Origin: an uncultured Lachnospiraceae bacterium
GTDB lineage: Bacteria > Bacillota > Clostridia > Lachnospirales > Lachnospiraceae
Assembly (NCBI GenBank): GCA_947650155.1
Contig: CANSUS010000019.1
Coordinates: forward strand, 1 to 58,094
DNA: 58,094 bases
Direction of reading: 5' to 3'
The position numbers were made by a program, and so were the translations under genes. The notes below the pieces were generated by a model that was not told where the DNA came from, did no database searches, and saw only the letters and a program-made list of their open reading frames with translations. Positions 51,508 to 58,094 of the stretch are shown here, piece by piece; position 1 is the stretch's first letter; each line of letters begins with the position of its first letter.

Positions 51508-51519
51508 ACTGCGTATACT
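51491..51519 (+). promoter_or_regulatory. Promoter of the 78-residue protein gene
   Basis: TTGTAT (51491-51496) and TATACT (51514-51519) are 17 bases apart. Confidence 0.5.
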
Positions 51520-51590
51520 TGATATGGCTGTATTTTTAGGAAAGCGGTATGAGATCAGATCAAGAATGGCGGTGGGGCAGGATGCGGAAA

Positions 51591-51827
51591 ATGGAGTTTA
51601 AAATGGAACGGCAGGGACTTCTTACGGTCGGACAGAAAGTGACAATAACGGAAGGGACGCTTCCGAGTAATTACTATTATACGATCGATCCGGCGTTAGC
51701 CATGTCGGGTAATTTTCCTTTTCGGGAAAGGCTTTATGCAAGAGAGGGAGAAGTTACTGATATTGTTGAAAATGAAAGAGGTTTTTATGTTACGGTTTTG
51801 TTTGACGAGAAACCTCCTTCAAAATAA
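51591..51827 (+). CDS. Small protein of unknown function
   Basis: The 78-residue soluble protein reads like a compact beta-rich domain: GLLTVGQKVTITEGTLPSNY, YYTIDPALAMSGNFPFRERL, EGEVTDIVENERGFYVTVLF. I do not recognise the family, although the alternation suggests an SH3-like or OB-like barrel. ATG 51591 is preferred over an in-frame ATG at 51549 because it gives the start MEFKMERQG near a GGGGCAGGA. It precedes ridA by about 60 bases and may be cotranscribed. Confidence 0.6.
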   Translation: MEFKMERQGLLTVGQKVTITEGTLPSNYYYTIDPALAMSGNFPFRERLYAREGEVTDIVENERGFYVTVLFDEKPPSK

Positions 51828-51885
51828 TTTATGATAAAAAGAATCATAAAGACAGATTCCAACATTAAAAAGGAGGATATATACC

Positions 51886-52260
51886 ATGAAAAAAATAGCA
51901 ACAGACAAAGCGCCGGCGGCGATCGGGCCGTATTCACAGGGAATTATCGCAAATAATCTTTTATTTGCATCAGGCCAGATTCCCTTAGATCCGGCGACAG
52001 GAGAGATCAGAGGCACAACGATTGAGGAACAGGCCGAACAGGTTATGAAAAATATTGGCGGGCTGTTAGAGGCAGCAGGAAGCGATTATACAAAAGTAGT
52101 AAAAACCACATGTTTCCTCGCCGATATGGGAGATTTTGGGGCATTTAACGGCGTATATGAAAAGTATTTTACGGAAAAACCGGCAAGAAGCTGCGTTGCT
52201 GTGAAAGAACTGCCTAAAAAGGTACTTTGCGAAGTAGAAGTTATTGCAAGTATAGAATAA
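51886..52260 (+). CDS. ridA: RidA-family reactive imine deaminase
   Basis: The 124-residue protein matches RidA/YjgF throughout: APAAIGPYSQGIIANNLLFA, SGQIPLDPATGEIRG, GSDYTKVVKTTCFLADM and the catalytic ARSCVAVKELPKKVLCEVEV with the Arg near residue 104. RidA hydrolyses 2-aminoacrylate-type imines released by PLP enzymes such as serine or threonine dehydratases. GGAGG lies before ATG 51886. A terminator follows at 52284. Confidence 0.96.
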   Translation: MKKIATDKAPAAIGPYSQGIIANNLLFASGQIPLDPATGEIRGTTIEEQAEQVMKNIGGLLEAAGSDYTKVVKTTCFLADMGDFGAFNGVYEKYFTEKPARSCVAVKELPKKVLCEVEVIASIE

Positions 52261-52283
52261 AAAGAAACGAAAAAAGAAGTTTC

Positions 52284-52315
52284 AAAGGGACGGCATATCC
52301 TGCCGTCCCTTTTTA
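52284..52315 (+). terminator. Terminator after ridA
   Basis: AAAGGGACGGCA (52284-52295) pairs with TGCCGTCCCTTT (52301-52312), loop TATCC, and a T-run follows. Confidence 0.92.
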
Positions 52316-52668
52316 GATGTACTTTGTTAAAATATAATTTGTTTGAAATTTCATTGGCCCGTTATGGTGATCTTTATCTTGATGAATGCTGATGAAATGA
52401 TAAAACTGCCGTGGCTTTATCTAAGATATAAAAAATTTTTGTGGCTGAATAATCTGACACGGGAAGAGCGTGATTTTTAGTCTGAAAAATGAAAAATCTG
52501 CAGAATTATTTTCCTGTATTGACGTAATTTTTTTATTCTGATAGCATGAAATCAGAGCGGGCGCCTACTCCTTTCCATGATAGTGGGCATTTTAGTTTTA
52601 ACGAATCATACTCAAAACGTCAATTAGGATACTTTTAAATAGAGTTAAAGAAAGGTATAGTTATCGTT
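52316..52668. other. 353-bp intergenic region without a recognised gene
   Basis: No open frame with a ribosome binding site is seen. A weak stem GCCTACT/AGTGGGC (52563-52588) and a possible promoter with TTGACG at about 52526 are the only signals before the DUF3795 gene. The sequence is otherwise A/T-rich and unremarkable. Confidence 0.5.
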
Positions 52669-52971
52669 ATGAACAGGGAACAAAGGACGGACTTTAGTAC
52701 AATAACAGCCTGTGGAGAATGTTGCATTGGCTGTACTAAAAAGATAAACGGTATATGCAGAGGCTGCATTGAAGCAGATGGTTATGTCCCGGAATGGGCA
52801 GGTTCCGGCAGATGCAGGGTACATGAATGTGCAAGAAAGCATAGTGTACAATTTTGCGGCATATGTGATGAGTTTCCCTGTGAGCAGTTACCTTCTGTTA
52901 TACATTGGAATCCGAATGTTATAGAACATTTAAGTACGCTTGCAAAGGAATATTTGAAACAGGAAAATTGA
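52669..52971 (+). CDS. DUF3795 cysteine-rich protein
   Basis: The 100-residue protein is Cys-rich: ACGECCIGCTKKINGICRGC, then CRVHECARKHSVQFCGICDE and FPCEQL. The spacing matches DUF3795, a small family of putative metal- or Fe-S-binding proteins. AAAGG lies about 12 bases before ATG 52669. The next gene, for shikimate kinase, starts 43 bases after its stop; whether the two share a transcript is not clear. No specific role is known for the family. Confidence 0.82.
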   Translation: MNREQRTDFSTITACGECCIGCTKKINGICRGCIEADGYVPEWAGSGRCRVHECARKHSVQFCGICDEFPCEQLPSVIHWNPNVIEHLSTLAKEYLKQEN

Positions 52972-53014
52972 TGATTTGGCAATATCACTTAAAATAAGTC
53001 TGGGAGAGGCAGAT

Positions 53015-53530
53015 ATGGCAGTCAAAATGAAAAATATCATATTAATCGGAATGCCCGGAGCGGGAAAGAGCACTGTGGGAGTAGTGCTTGCAAAAAATCT
53101 GGGAATGGGCTTTTTGGATTCGGATCTTCTGATTCAGGAAAAATATAAAAAGCTGCTTCATGAACTGATTGAGGAGCGCGGAGTGGAAGGTTTCTGGCGG
53201 ATAGAGAATGAGGTAAACGCTTTTATTGAAACAGAAAATACAGTGATTGCTACAGGCGGAAGCGTCATTTATGGAAAAGAAGCGATGGAGCATTTGAAGC
53301 AGGTTGGAACGGTAGTTTATTTAAAATTATCCTGCGAAGAACTGGCTGTAAGACTCGGGGATCTAAATGAGCGCGGCGTCACGCTCAGACACGGACAAGA
53401 TCTGGAAGGACTGTTTCAGGAGAGAATTCCTTATTATGAAAAATTTGCAGATCTGACAATAGACTGCGAAAATAAGATGATAAAGGATATCGTATTGGAA
53501 ATTAAAAAACAAATCCGTATAGAATCATGA
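53015..53530 (+). CDS. aroK: Shikimate kinase
   Basis: Shikimate kinase phosphorylates shikimate on the route to chorismate. The 171-residue protein has Walker A IILIGMPGAGKSTVGVVLAK, MGFLDSDLLIQEK with the substrate Asp, the SK lid residues ERGVEGFWRIENEV, IATGGSVIYG and the C-terminal ERIPYYEKFADLTID (R-x2-Y-x3-AD). GGS replaces the GGG seen in many family members. GGGAGAGG lies upstream of ATG 53015. The nearest neighbours are unrelated, so the gene is solitary for the pathway. Confidence 0.85.
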   Translation: MAVKMKNIILIGMPGAGKSTVGVVLAKNLGMGFLDSDLLIQEKYKKLLHELIEERGVEGFWRIENEVNAFIETENTVIATGGSVIYGKEAMEHLKQVGTVVYLKLSCEELAVRLGDLNERGVTLRHGQDLEGLFQERIPYYEKFADLTIDCENKMIKDIVLEIKKQIRIES

Positions 53531-53590
53531 ATTTTGTATACCCTAACAAGTAGAAAACCAGATTTTTGCTGCAGGAAATGGAGGCAATAT

Positions 53591-53947
53591 ATGGATTATG
53601 TAAATGCATTTTGGGTAGGCGGACTTATTTGTTTATTAGCCCAGATACTGATGGAAAAAACAAAAATGATGCCGGGCAGAATCATGGTACTGCTTGTCTG
53701 TCTGGGCGCTGTGATCAGTGCATTCGGATGGTACGAGCCATTCTTGAAATTTGCCGGCGCAGGCGCCAGCGTTCCCCTTCTGGGTTTTGGAAATATTCTG
53801 ATGAAGGGTGTGAAAGAGGCAGTGGATGAGGCCGGGTTTATCGGACTTTTTCAGGGCGGTTTTAAAGCGGGAGCAGTAGGAAGTTCGGCAGCGCTTATTT
53901 TTGGATATCTTGCAAGTCTTATATTTAATCCTAAGATGAAAAAATAG
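53591..53947 (+). CDS. spoVAE: Stage V sporulation protein AE
   Basis: The 118-residue membrane protein matches SpoVAE: FWVGGLICLLAQILMEKTKM, MPGRIMVLLVCLGAVISAFG and GFGNILMKGVKEAV, with GLFQGGFKAGAVGSSAALIF at the C-terminus. There are three or four membrane segments. SpoVA proteins form the channel that moves dipicolinic acid in spores. GGAGG lies 6 bases before ATG 53591. Partners spoVAC and spoVAD, which usually lie beside it, are not in the window. It converges on the DUF5721 gene. Confidence 0.93.
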   Translation: MDYVNAFWVGGLICLLAQILMEKTKMMPGRIMVLLVCLGAVISAFGWYEPFLKFAGAGASVPLLGFGNILMKGVKEAVDEAGFIGLFQGGFKAGAVGSSAALIFGYLASLIFNPKMKK

Positions 53948-53952
53948 TGACG

Positions 53953-54456
53953 CTATTTTTCTTCGTAGTCAATGCCTGCCCCTTCGAGAAAAAGTCTGCT
54001 GTATTTATCCCAGAAAATATCCAATGATTTATCGGGTAAAAAAGTATGAAGAGAAGTGCCGGTTGTCAGGGTAAGACCGGTAGAATCATATTTTATATTA
54101 AATATCAGCGATTTAATCTGATCCAAAGGGACACTGACAGAGCCATCTTTCAGGATGGACTCTACATAAGAAGGAATCAGGTGCAGTACGAATTTAAAAT
54201 TTACCGGAGTATGCTTTCCCTTAATAAGCTGAAAGCAGATAGGTCTGATTTCCTTCCACATGGAGAAATCGTAGGGACGTATGGACGGATCCTGCCATTC
54301 TTCAGTTGTATAAAATTCCTGATTCTGATGTCCATCGATCATAAAAGTATTGTAAGTAGTGACGGTGGCTTCCGTCAGGAGAAAAGTATCAAACATATCG
54401 GAAGTCAGTAACTTTCCCATAAAATTTTTAACATTTTTAATCTGTAATGCAATCAT
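53953..54456 (-). CDS. DUF5721 family protein
   Basis: The 167-residue soluble protein starts MIALQIKNVKNFMGKLLTSD, followed by MFDTFLLTEATVTTYNTFMI and DGHQNQEFYTTEEW, the pattern of the DUF5721 family seen in Lachnospiraceae. The C-terminal half includes VNFKFVLHLIPSYVES and a beta-rich part. The function is unknown. A promoter at 54486-54514 drives it alone. Confidence 0.78.
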   Translation of the reverse strand: MIALQIKNVKNFMGKLLTSDMFDTFLLTEATVTTYNTFMIDGHQNQEFYTTEEWQDPSIRPYDFSMWKEIRPICFQLIKGKHTPVNFKFVLHLIPSYVESILKDGSVSVPLDQIKSLIFNIKYDSTGLTLTTGTSLHTFLPDKSLDIFWDKYSRLFLEGAGIDYEEK

Positions 54457-54485
54457 TGAATTTCCTCACTTTTTTTCATGTATAA

Positions 54486-54514
54486 ATTATAATATAGATT
54501 TTGTGCTGTGAAAA
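54486..54514 (-). promoter_or_regulatory. Promoter of the DUF5721 gene
   Basis: On the minus strand TTTTCA (54514-54509) and TATAAT (54491-54486) are 17 bases apart. Confidence 0.55.
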
Positions 54515-54599
54515 GTGCTTTTATTGCAAACTAATACTTTACAACAAAAGGTAACATATGCTAACATAAGTAGTAATTAAAACCGTATTATGTAGATAC

Positions 54600-54661
54600 A
54601 ATACCCAAAATTCGGGCATTCTTCATACTTATTTGAGCTGCCAAAGGCGGCATGGGAGATT
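54600..54661 (+). repeat. Partial copy of the dispersed repeat before degV
   Basis: The segment shares CCCAAAAT, GCATTCT and ATTTG with the end of unit 1 at 17290-17324, and CCAAAGGCGGCATGGGAG (54640-54657) with the end of unit 2 at 17424-17440. A small hairpin GCTGCC-AAA-GGCGGC lies within. As in unit 2, the last bases form the ribosome binding site, here of degV. Confidence 0.65.
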
Positions 54662-54664
54662 ATT

Positions 54665-55501
54665 ATGAGTTATAAGATTGTTGTAGACAGTTGTTGTGAA
54701 ATACCGGAGGAATTAAAAAAAGATGAGAGGTTCGAGATTGTCCCGTTAGAGCTTGTCATAGGAGATTACCGGATCATGGATGACAGCCGGTTTGACCAAA
54801 AGGATTTTTTACAGAGAATTGCGGCGTCGCCGATTTGCGCGCAGACAGCGTGTCCCTCACCTGAAAGGTACAGAGAAGCATATCATGCGCCTGTAGACGA
54901 TGTATTTGTAATTACGCTGTCTTCTAAATTGAGCGGAAGTTATAACAGCGCAGTATTAGGGAAAAATCTGTATTATGAAAAGTATGGTAAAAAGAACATA
55001 TATGTCTGTGATTCCTTATCAGCCTGCTGTGGAGAAACGCAGATTGCATTTAAAGCAATGGAACTGGAAGAGGCAGGAGTCCCTTTTAAAGAAATCATAA
55101 AACATTTGGAAGCCTTTCGGAATGCCATGCATACTTATTTTGTTTTGGATAATCTGGAAACCCTTCGTAAAAACGGACGGCTGACCGGGGTGAAGGCACT
55201 GGTTGCATCCACGCTAAATATCAAGCCGGTTATGGGAGCGGAGGAAGGCAGCATTATTCAGAAATCCCAGGCTGTTGGCATCAAAAAAGGCCTGGCTAAG
55301 ATGGTGGAGATTGTACTAAAAGAGGCGGAGGAGACAGAACGTAAAAATTTAATGATCACACATGTAAATTGTCCCGAGCGCGCTGAAAAAGTGAAACAAA
55401 TGCTGCTTGAAAGGGCGTCTTTTAAAGACGTCTATCTGTTAAACGCTGCGGGAGTCAGTACGGTATACGCTAATGACGGCGGCGTAGTGGTGACTATATA
55501 A
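54665..55501 (+). CDS. DegV family fatty-acid-binding protein
   Basis: The 278-residue protein matches the DegV fold: YKIVVDSCCEIPEELKKDER, ICAQTACPSPERY, DDVFVITLSSKLSGSYNSAV, FVLDNLETLRKNGRLTGVKA, LNIKPVMGAEEGSI. DegV proteins bind a fatty acid and, as FakB, present it to fatty-acid kinase FakA. FakA is not in the window. GGGAG supplied by the repeat precedes the start by about seven bases. Confidence 0.93.
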   Translation: MSYKIVVDSCCEIPEELKKDERFEIVPLELVIGDYRIMDDSRFDQKDFLQRIAASPICAQTACPSPERYREAYHAPVDDVFVITLSSKLSGSYNSAVLGKNLYYEKYGKKNIYVCDSLSACCGETQIAFKAMELEEAGVPFKEIIKHLEAFRNAMHTYFVLDNLETLRKNGRLTGVKALVASTLNIKPVMGAEEGSIIQKSQAVGIKKGLAKMVEIVLKEAEETERKNLMITHVNCPERAEKVKQMLLERASFKDVYLLNAAGVSTVYANDGGVVVTI

Positions 55502-55532
55502 GCAGGATTTTAATATGGAAGGATCGGTCAAT

Positions 55533-55952
55533 ATGATTGATTTACAAGATAAGAATTACTGTCCTACTGTTAAACAAATAAACGAATATGTCAGAAATTC
55601 TGTTTTCACGCAATTTTGTTCAGAAATCAAAGAAACGTATAAGTGTCAGGAAAAAATAGAATACAGTTCATGTAGTTGGGAAAAGGGCTGGAATATAAAA
55701 TTCAAAAAAACAGGAAAAACGTTATGTACTGTATACCCAAGAGAAAATTATTTTACAGTTATGATTGTTGTAGGCGTAAAGGAAAAAGCGCTTGTTGAGG
55801 CTATTCTACCGGAATGTACGGTTGAATTATCTGATATTTATCACCAAACGCAGGAAGGAAATGGACAAAGATGGCTAATGATTGATTTGGAGGATAAGGA
55901 AAATTTGTATCATGATGTTTTACGTTTAATTGAAATTCGTAGAAATTGTTAA
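55533..55952 (+). CDS. DUF3788 family protein
   Basis: The 139-residue protein begins MIDLQDKNYCPTVKQINEYV, then SWEKGWNIKFKKTGKTLCTV, YPRENYFTVMIVVGVKEKAL, GNGQRWLMIDLEDKENLYHD. This is the DUF3788 pattern, a small alpha-beta protein of unknown role common in gut Firmicutes. An earlier in-frame ATG at 55515 is possible; GGAAGG before ATG 55533 favours the later one. A weak hairpin at about 56035-56055 may end the transcript. Confidence 0.8.
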   Translation: MIDLQDKNYCPTVKQINEYVRNSVFTQFCSEIKETYKCQEKIEYSSCSWEKGWNIKFKKTGKTLCTVYPRENYFTVMIVVGVKEKALVEAILPECTVELSDIYHQTQEGNGQRWLMIDLEDKENLYHDVLRLIEIRRNC

Positions 55953-56136
55953 ATTTCCAGTTTACCGGGAAAGCCAAGACAGAAAAATGATAAGAAAATG
56001 AAATATTGTTTATCTTTGGGCAGCGATTATCTTTACAGACAATCAGCTGTCTTTTTATTTTTCAAAATTAATAATGTTTTATTTTCAAAAAAATCAAAGC
56101 CCAAAAGCAGTTAGTTCGTAAGTATTTTAAAATATA

Positions 56137-56165
56137 TTGACACTGGCGAATCGGAATGCTAAAAT
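56137..56165 (+). promoter_or_regulatory. Promoter of the TetR / CPBP / PEBP operon
   Basis: TTGACA (56137-56142) and TAAAAT (56160-56165) are 17 bases apart. Confidence 0.8.
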
Positions 56166-56166
56166 A

Positions 56167-56181
56167 GCTAATATAATTAGC
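56167..56181. promoter_or_regulatory. Palindromic operator of the TetR-family regulator
   Basis: GCTAATATAATTAGC (56167-56181) is a perfect 15-bp palindrome one base after the -10 box and before the regulator gene, consistent with autorepression. Confidence 0.6.
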
Positions 56182-56206
56182 ATAAATTAGAAAAGGAGTA
56201 GCTGGT

Positions 56207-56785
56207 ATGAGAGCAGGTTTAAATAGAACAACAATTATTGAAATGGCGGCTGATATAGCGGATGAGAGAGGTATTGCTAATGTAACCTTAAAGGTGTTAG
56301 CAGCAGAATTGGGAGTAAAATCCCCATCTTTGTACAAGCATTTTAATGGTGGACTTGATGAACTAAACAAAGAACTTATGCTGTACGGCTGGCATTCTTT
56401 AGAAAGCAAAATCACAAAAGTCGCCATAGGCAGGGCGAAGGATGACGCAGTAATGGCTATATGTTATGCTTATCGTAATTTTGCTGCCGAGCATAAGGGA
56501 TTGTTTGAAGCTATGCAATGGTACAATATGTATCAGTCAGAGGAACATTTACAAGCGACACAAGGAATGGTGTCTGTTTTTTTTCAAGTCCTTGATTCCT
56601 ATGAATTAAATGAGGAGCAAAAAGTGCATATTGTGCGTATGTTTCGGGGATTTCTGCAAGGCTTTTCTTCCATTGAAAGCCACGGTGGATATGGAAACCC
56701 GCTATCCTTAAATGACAGCTTTGATTTTGCGCTGAAAACCATATTGAATGGTATTCATGATTTGCAGGGAGGAAAGGGAAAATGA
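56207..56785 (+). CDS. TetR-family transcriptional regulator
   Basis: The 192-residue protein has the TetR helix-turn-helix in residues 5-50: TTIIEMAADIADERGIANVT, LKVLAAELGVKSPSLYKHFN. The C-terminal helical domain (from about 80) fits the TetR C-terminal domain of the WHG type. AAAAGGAG lies 9 bases before the start. It overlaps the CPBP gene by four bases (ATGA), so the regulator and protease are coupled. It likely binds the palindrome at 56167. Confidence 0.93.
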   Translation: MRAGLNRTTIIEMAADIADERGIANVTLKVLAAELGVKSPSLYKHFNGGLDELNKELMLYGWHSLESKITKVAIGRAKDDAVMAICYAYRNFAAEHKGLFEAMQWYNMYQSEEHLQATQGMVSVFFQVLDSYELNEEQKVHIVRMFRGFLQGFSSIESHGGYGNPLSLNDSFDFALKTILNGIHDLQGGKGK

Positions 56786-57699
56786 AACAGCTCTTGAAAA
56801 AAGTCAGTCCATTTAATAATAGTACGGAGATGCCCGTATCACTATTCATAGTCAAGAAAATACTTGCTTTCTGGGTATGTTACATAGCGGGGTTGTTTAT
56901 GGCTGAAGGACTTGTTATTCTTTTGCATTTTGCATTAGGAAAGAATATGCTTGTCGGTGATGTGTTTGATGTAGGAACTATTACGTTGATTACTTATTAC
57001 GGCTACATCATAATAGCGGGTGTTGCATTATTCTATTGGAAAGTGATTGAAAAGAAACCTTTGGCGGCAATGGGACTGTCAAAAGAAATTGGTACTTATT
57101 TTATTGGAATTGTTTCAGGTATTTTCCTGCTTACCTTGTCTGTCGCTATAATTGCAGCGACTGGAAATATAAAATACCAAGGAATTTTTGAAAACGCTGA
57201 TGTTCTTATGATAATTCTCTTAACAGGGGGATTTATGATTCAAGGTGCAGCAGAAGAAATGCTTTGCAGGGGGATTGTTTTACACACGCTTAAAGAAAAA
57301 ACTTCATTTTTGACAGCAATGATTGTAAGCACAATTCTGTTTATTGTACCGCATTGGTCCTCTTTATTTGCAGGGAAAATGATTTATGGTGTAATTGGTG
57401 TCATAAATCTAATTCTTATTTCCGTTATTTTTTCATTCCTTACAATTTGTTTTAAAAGCATTTGGGAAGCCTGCGGTCTTCATTCATTTTGGAATGCTAC
57501 TTTGTATAGTGTTCTTGGATTGAATTTAAGTGGTAATGAGGAAACTGCCACAGCAATATTCAATATGCAATCCGTAGGCGACAACATTTGGAATGGCGGC
57601 ATATATGGAATTGAAGCGAGTGCGGCTACGACTGTTGTATTGGCTTTTGCGGCCGCTTTGATTTTTGTTTTATACAGAAAGAGGGTAAAAAAGAAATGA
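56782..57699 (+). CDS. CPBP-family intramembrane glutamic protease
   Basis: The 305-residue membrane protein has about eight segments. The CPBP (Abi/CAAX-protease) motifs are QGAAEEMLCRGIVLHTL (Glu-Glu and Arg), FIVPHWSSLFAG (F-x3-H) and LHSFWNATLYSVLG (H-x3-N). Such enzymes cleave membrane substrates or serve as bacteriocin self-immunity and Abi proteins. It overlaps tetR and precedes a PEBP gene. Substrate unknown. Confidence 0.92.
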   Translation: MKQLLKKVSPFNNSTEMPVSLFIVKKILAFWVCYIAGLFMAEGLVILLHFALGKNMLVGDVFDVGTITLITYYGYIIIAGVALFYWKVIEKKPLAAMGLSKEIGTYFIGIVSGIFLLTLSVAIIAATGNIKYQGIFENADVLMIILLTGGFMIQGAAEEMLCRGIVLHTLKEKTSFLTAMIVSTILFIVPHWSSLFAGKMIYGVIGVINLILISVIFSFLTICFKSIWEACGLHSFWNATLYSVLGLNLSGNEETATAIFNMQSVGDNIWNGGIYGIEASAATTVVLAFAAALIFVLYRKRVKKK

Positions 57700-57731
57700 T
57701 TGAAATATAAAGAGGTAAGGAGAAATATGAA

Positions 57732-58094
57732 ATGAAGAAAAATACGCTTGAGTTTGAATGTATAGGAATAAAAGACGGAGGGAAATTTCCAGTAGAGAAT
57801 ACCGGGCGGGGGAAGGACATTTCACCGGAATTTATCATAAAAAACTTATCCCCGAACGCCCAAACTTTTATGATTACCCTTGAAGATTTGAATCATCCGA
57901 TTAAAAGATTTACACATTGGATTATTTGGAATATTCCTGCAACGGATAAAATTGCGAAAGCCATCCTATCAGGAAAAACAGTATCTTCACCGGAGGGTGC
58001 GGTACAGGGAATTGGATATGGATTTCACCGCTATGCAGGACCAAAGCCGCCGAAAGGTAAATCCCACAAATATTGTTTTACAATTTATGCGTTG
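57732..58094 (+). CDS. PEBP (YbhB/YbcL) family protein, 3' end outside window
   Basis: From ATG 57732 an open frame of 121 codons runs to the right edge without a stop. It contains NTGRGKDISPEFIIKNLS, FTHWIIWNIPATD, and GYGFHRYAGPKPPKGKSHKY followed by CFTIYAL, the signature of the YbhB/YbcL phosphatidylethanolamine-binding-like family. GTAAGGAG precedes the start. It is the third gene of the TetR/CPBP operon and is truncated only by the window. Confidence 0.9.
   Translation, partial: MKKNTLEFECIGIKDGGKFPVENTGRGKDISPEFIIKNLSPNAQTFMITLEDLNHPIKRFTHWIIWNIPATDKIAKAILSGKTVSSPEGAVQGIGYGFHRYAGPKPPKGKSHKYCFTIYAL

Noticed and set aside
52316-52668. A hidden gene or RNA between ridA and the DUF3795 gene.
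   Set aside because: Only weak stems and a poor promoter were seen; no frame has a start with a ribosome binding site.

Overview
The window reads as a chromosomal segment of a low-GC, spore-forming Clostridia, most likely a Lachnospiraceae; I cannot fix the genus. The case rests on gene content: Lachnospiraceae-type families (DUF1653, DUF4364, DUF5721, DUF3048 lipoprotein), a solitary spoVAE, the order rho / rpmE / DUF1385 / prmC / prfA, an ApgM-type enzyme between hom and lysC, and GGAGG-type ribosome binding sites throughout. There is no rRNA, CRISPR array, phage or transposase; one tRNA-Gly(GCC) is present.

Layout. 1-6.2 kb: the tail of an unidentified gene, a small membrane protein, a DUF1653 protein, a cytosolic-type 5'-nucleotidase that overlaps a large SfsA-MutY fusion by one base, a family 2 glycosyltransferase and a convergent PAP2 membrane protein. 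6.5-10 kb: glyA facing a solitary rfbD, then a DUF3048 lipoprotein. 10.1-14.6 kb: an aspartate/threonine-pathway operon (ACT regulator, hom, ApgM-type proposed homoserine kinase, lysC). 14.6-19.1 kb is the most unusual stretch: an AT-rich ABC half-transporter, a Cys/Asp/His-rich repeat protein, two tandem structured repeat units, a lipoprotein, and a 740-bp region without a clear gene that nevertheless has a consensus promoter, two palindromes and a good terminator. 19.1-32.7 kb: GH3/NagZ-like lipid-anchored or membrane protein, tRNA-Gly, rarA, a minus-strand malic enzyme / radical SAM / DUF4364 operon, an anchored EEP hydrolase, rho, rpmE, DUF1385, prmC, prfA, a two-gene retropepsin-like module and a nitroreductase.

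32.8-47.9 kb is a series of small regulatory modules: an ArsR/DUF2087 regulator with palindromic operators, an ABC-F protein with a leader hairpin, a VWA-like protein overlapping a Nudix hydrolase, a diguanylate cyclase next to a chemoreceptor, a thioesterase / LytTR / DUF3021 group followed by an ABC-2 transporter, a P-loop kinase, two GNAT acetyltransferases, a YkgJ-type cysteine-cluster protein, and a PadR-DUF2812 pair behind three palindromes. 48-58 kb: DUF3892, a two-gene GT-C / UGM-like operon, a structured intergenic region, ridA, a DUF3795 protein, shikimate kinase, spoVAE, DUF5721, degV, DUF3788, and a TetR / CPBP protease / PEBP operon cut by the window end.

Most of the window is ordinary chromosome. 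The least explained items are (i) a dispersed repeat family whose hairpin arms covary between copies and which ends at ribosome binding sites, (ii) the apparently gene-less transcription unit at 18568-18972, (iii) the retropepsin-like two-gene module, and (iv) the Cys/Asp/His-rich repeat protein. Functions are assigned by reading motifs in the translations; no database search was possible. Promoters, terminators and RNA structures were found by eye.
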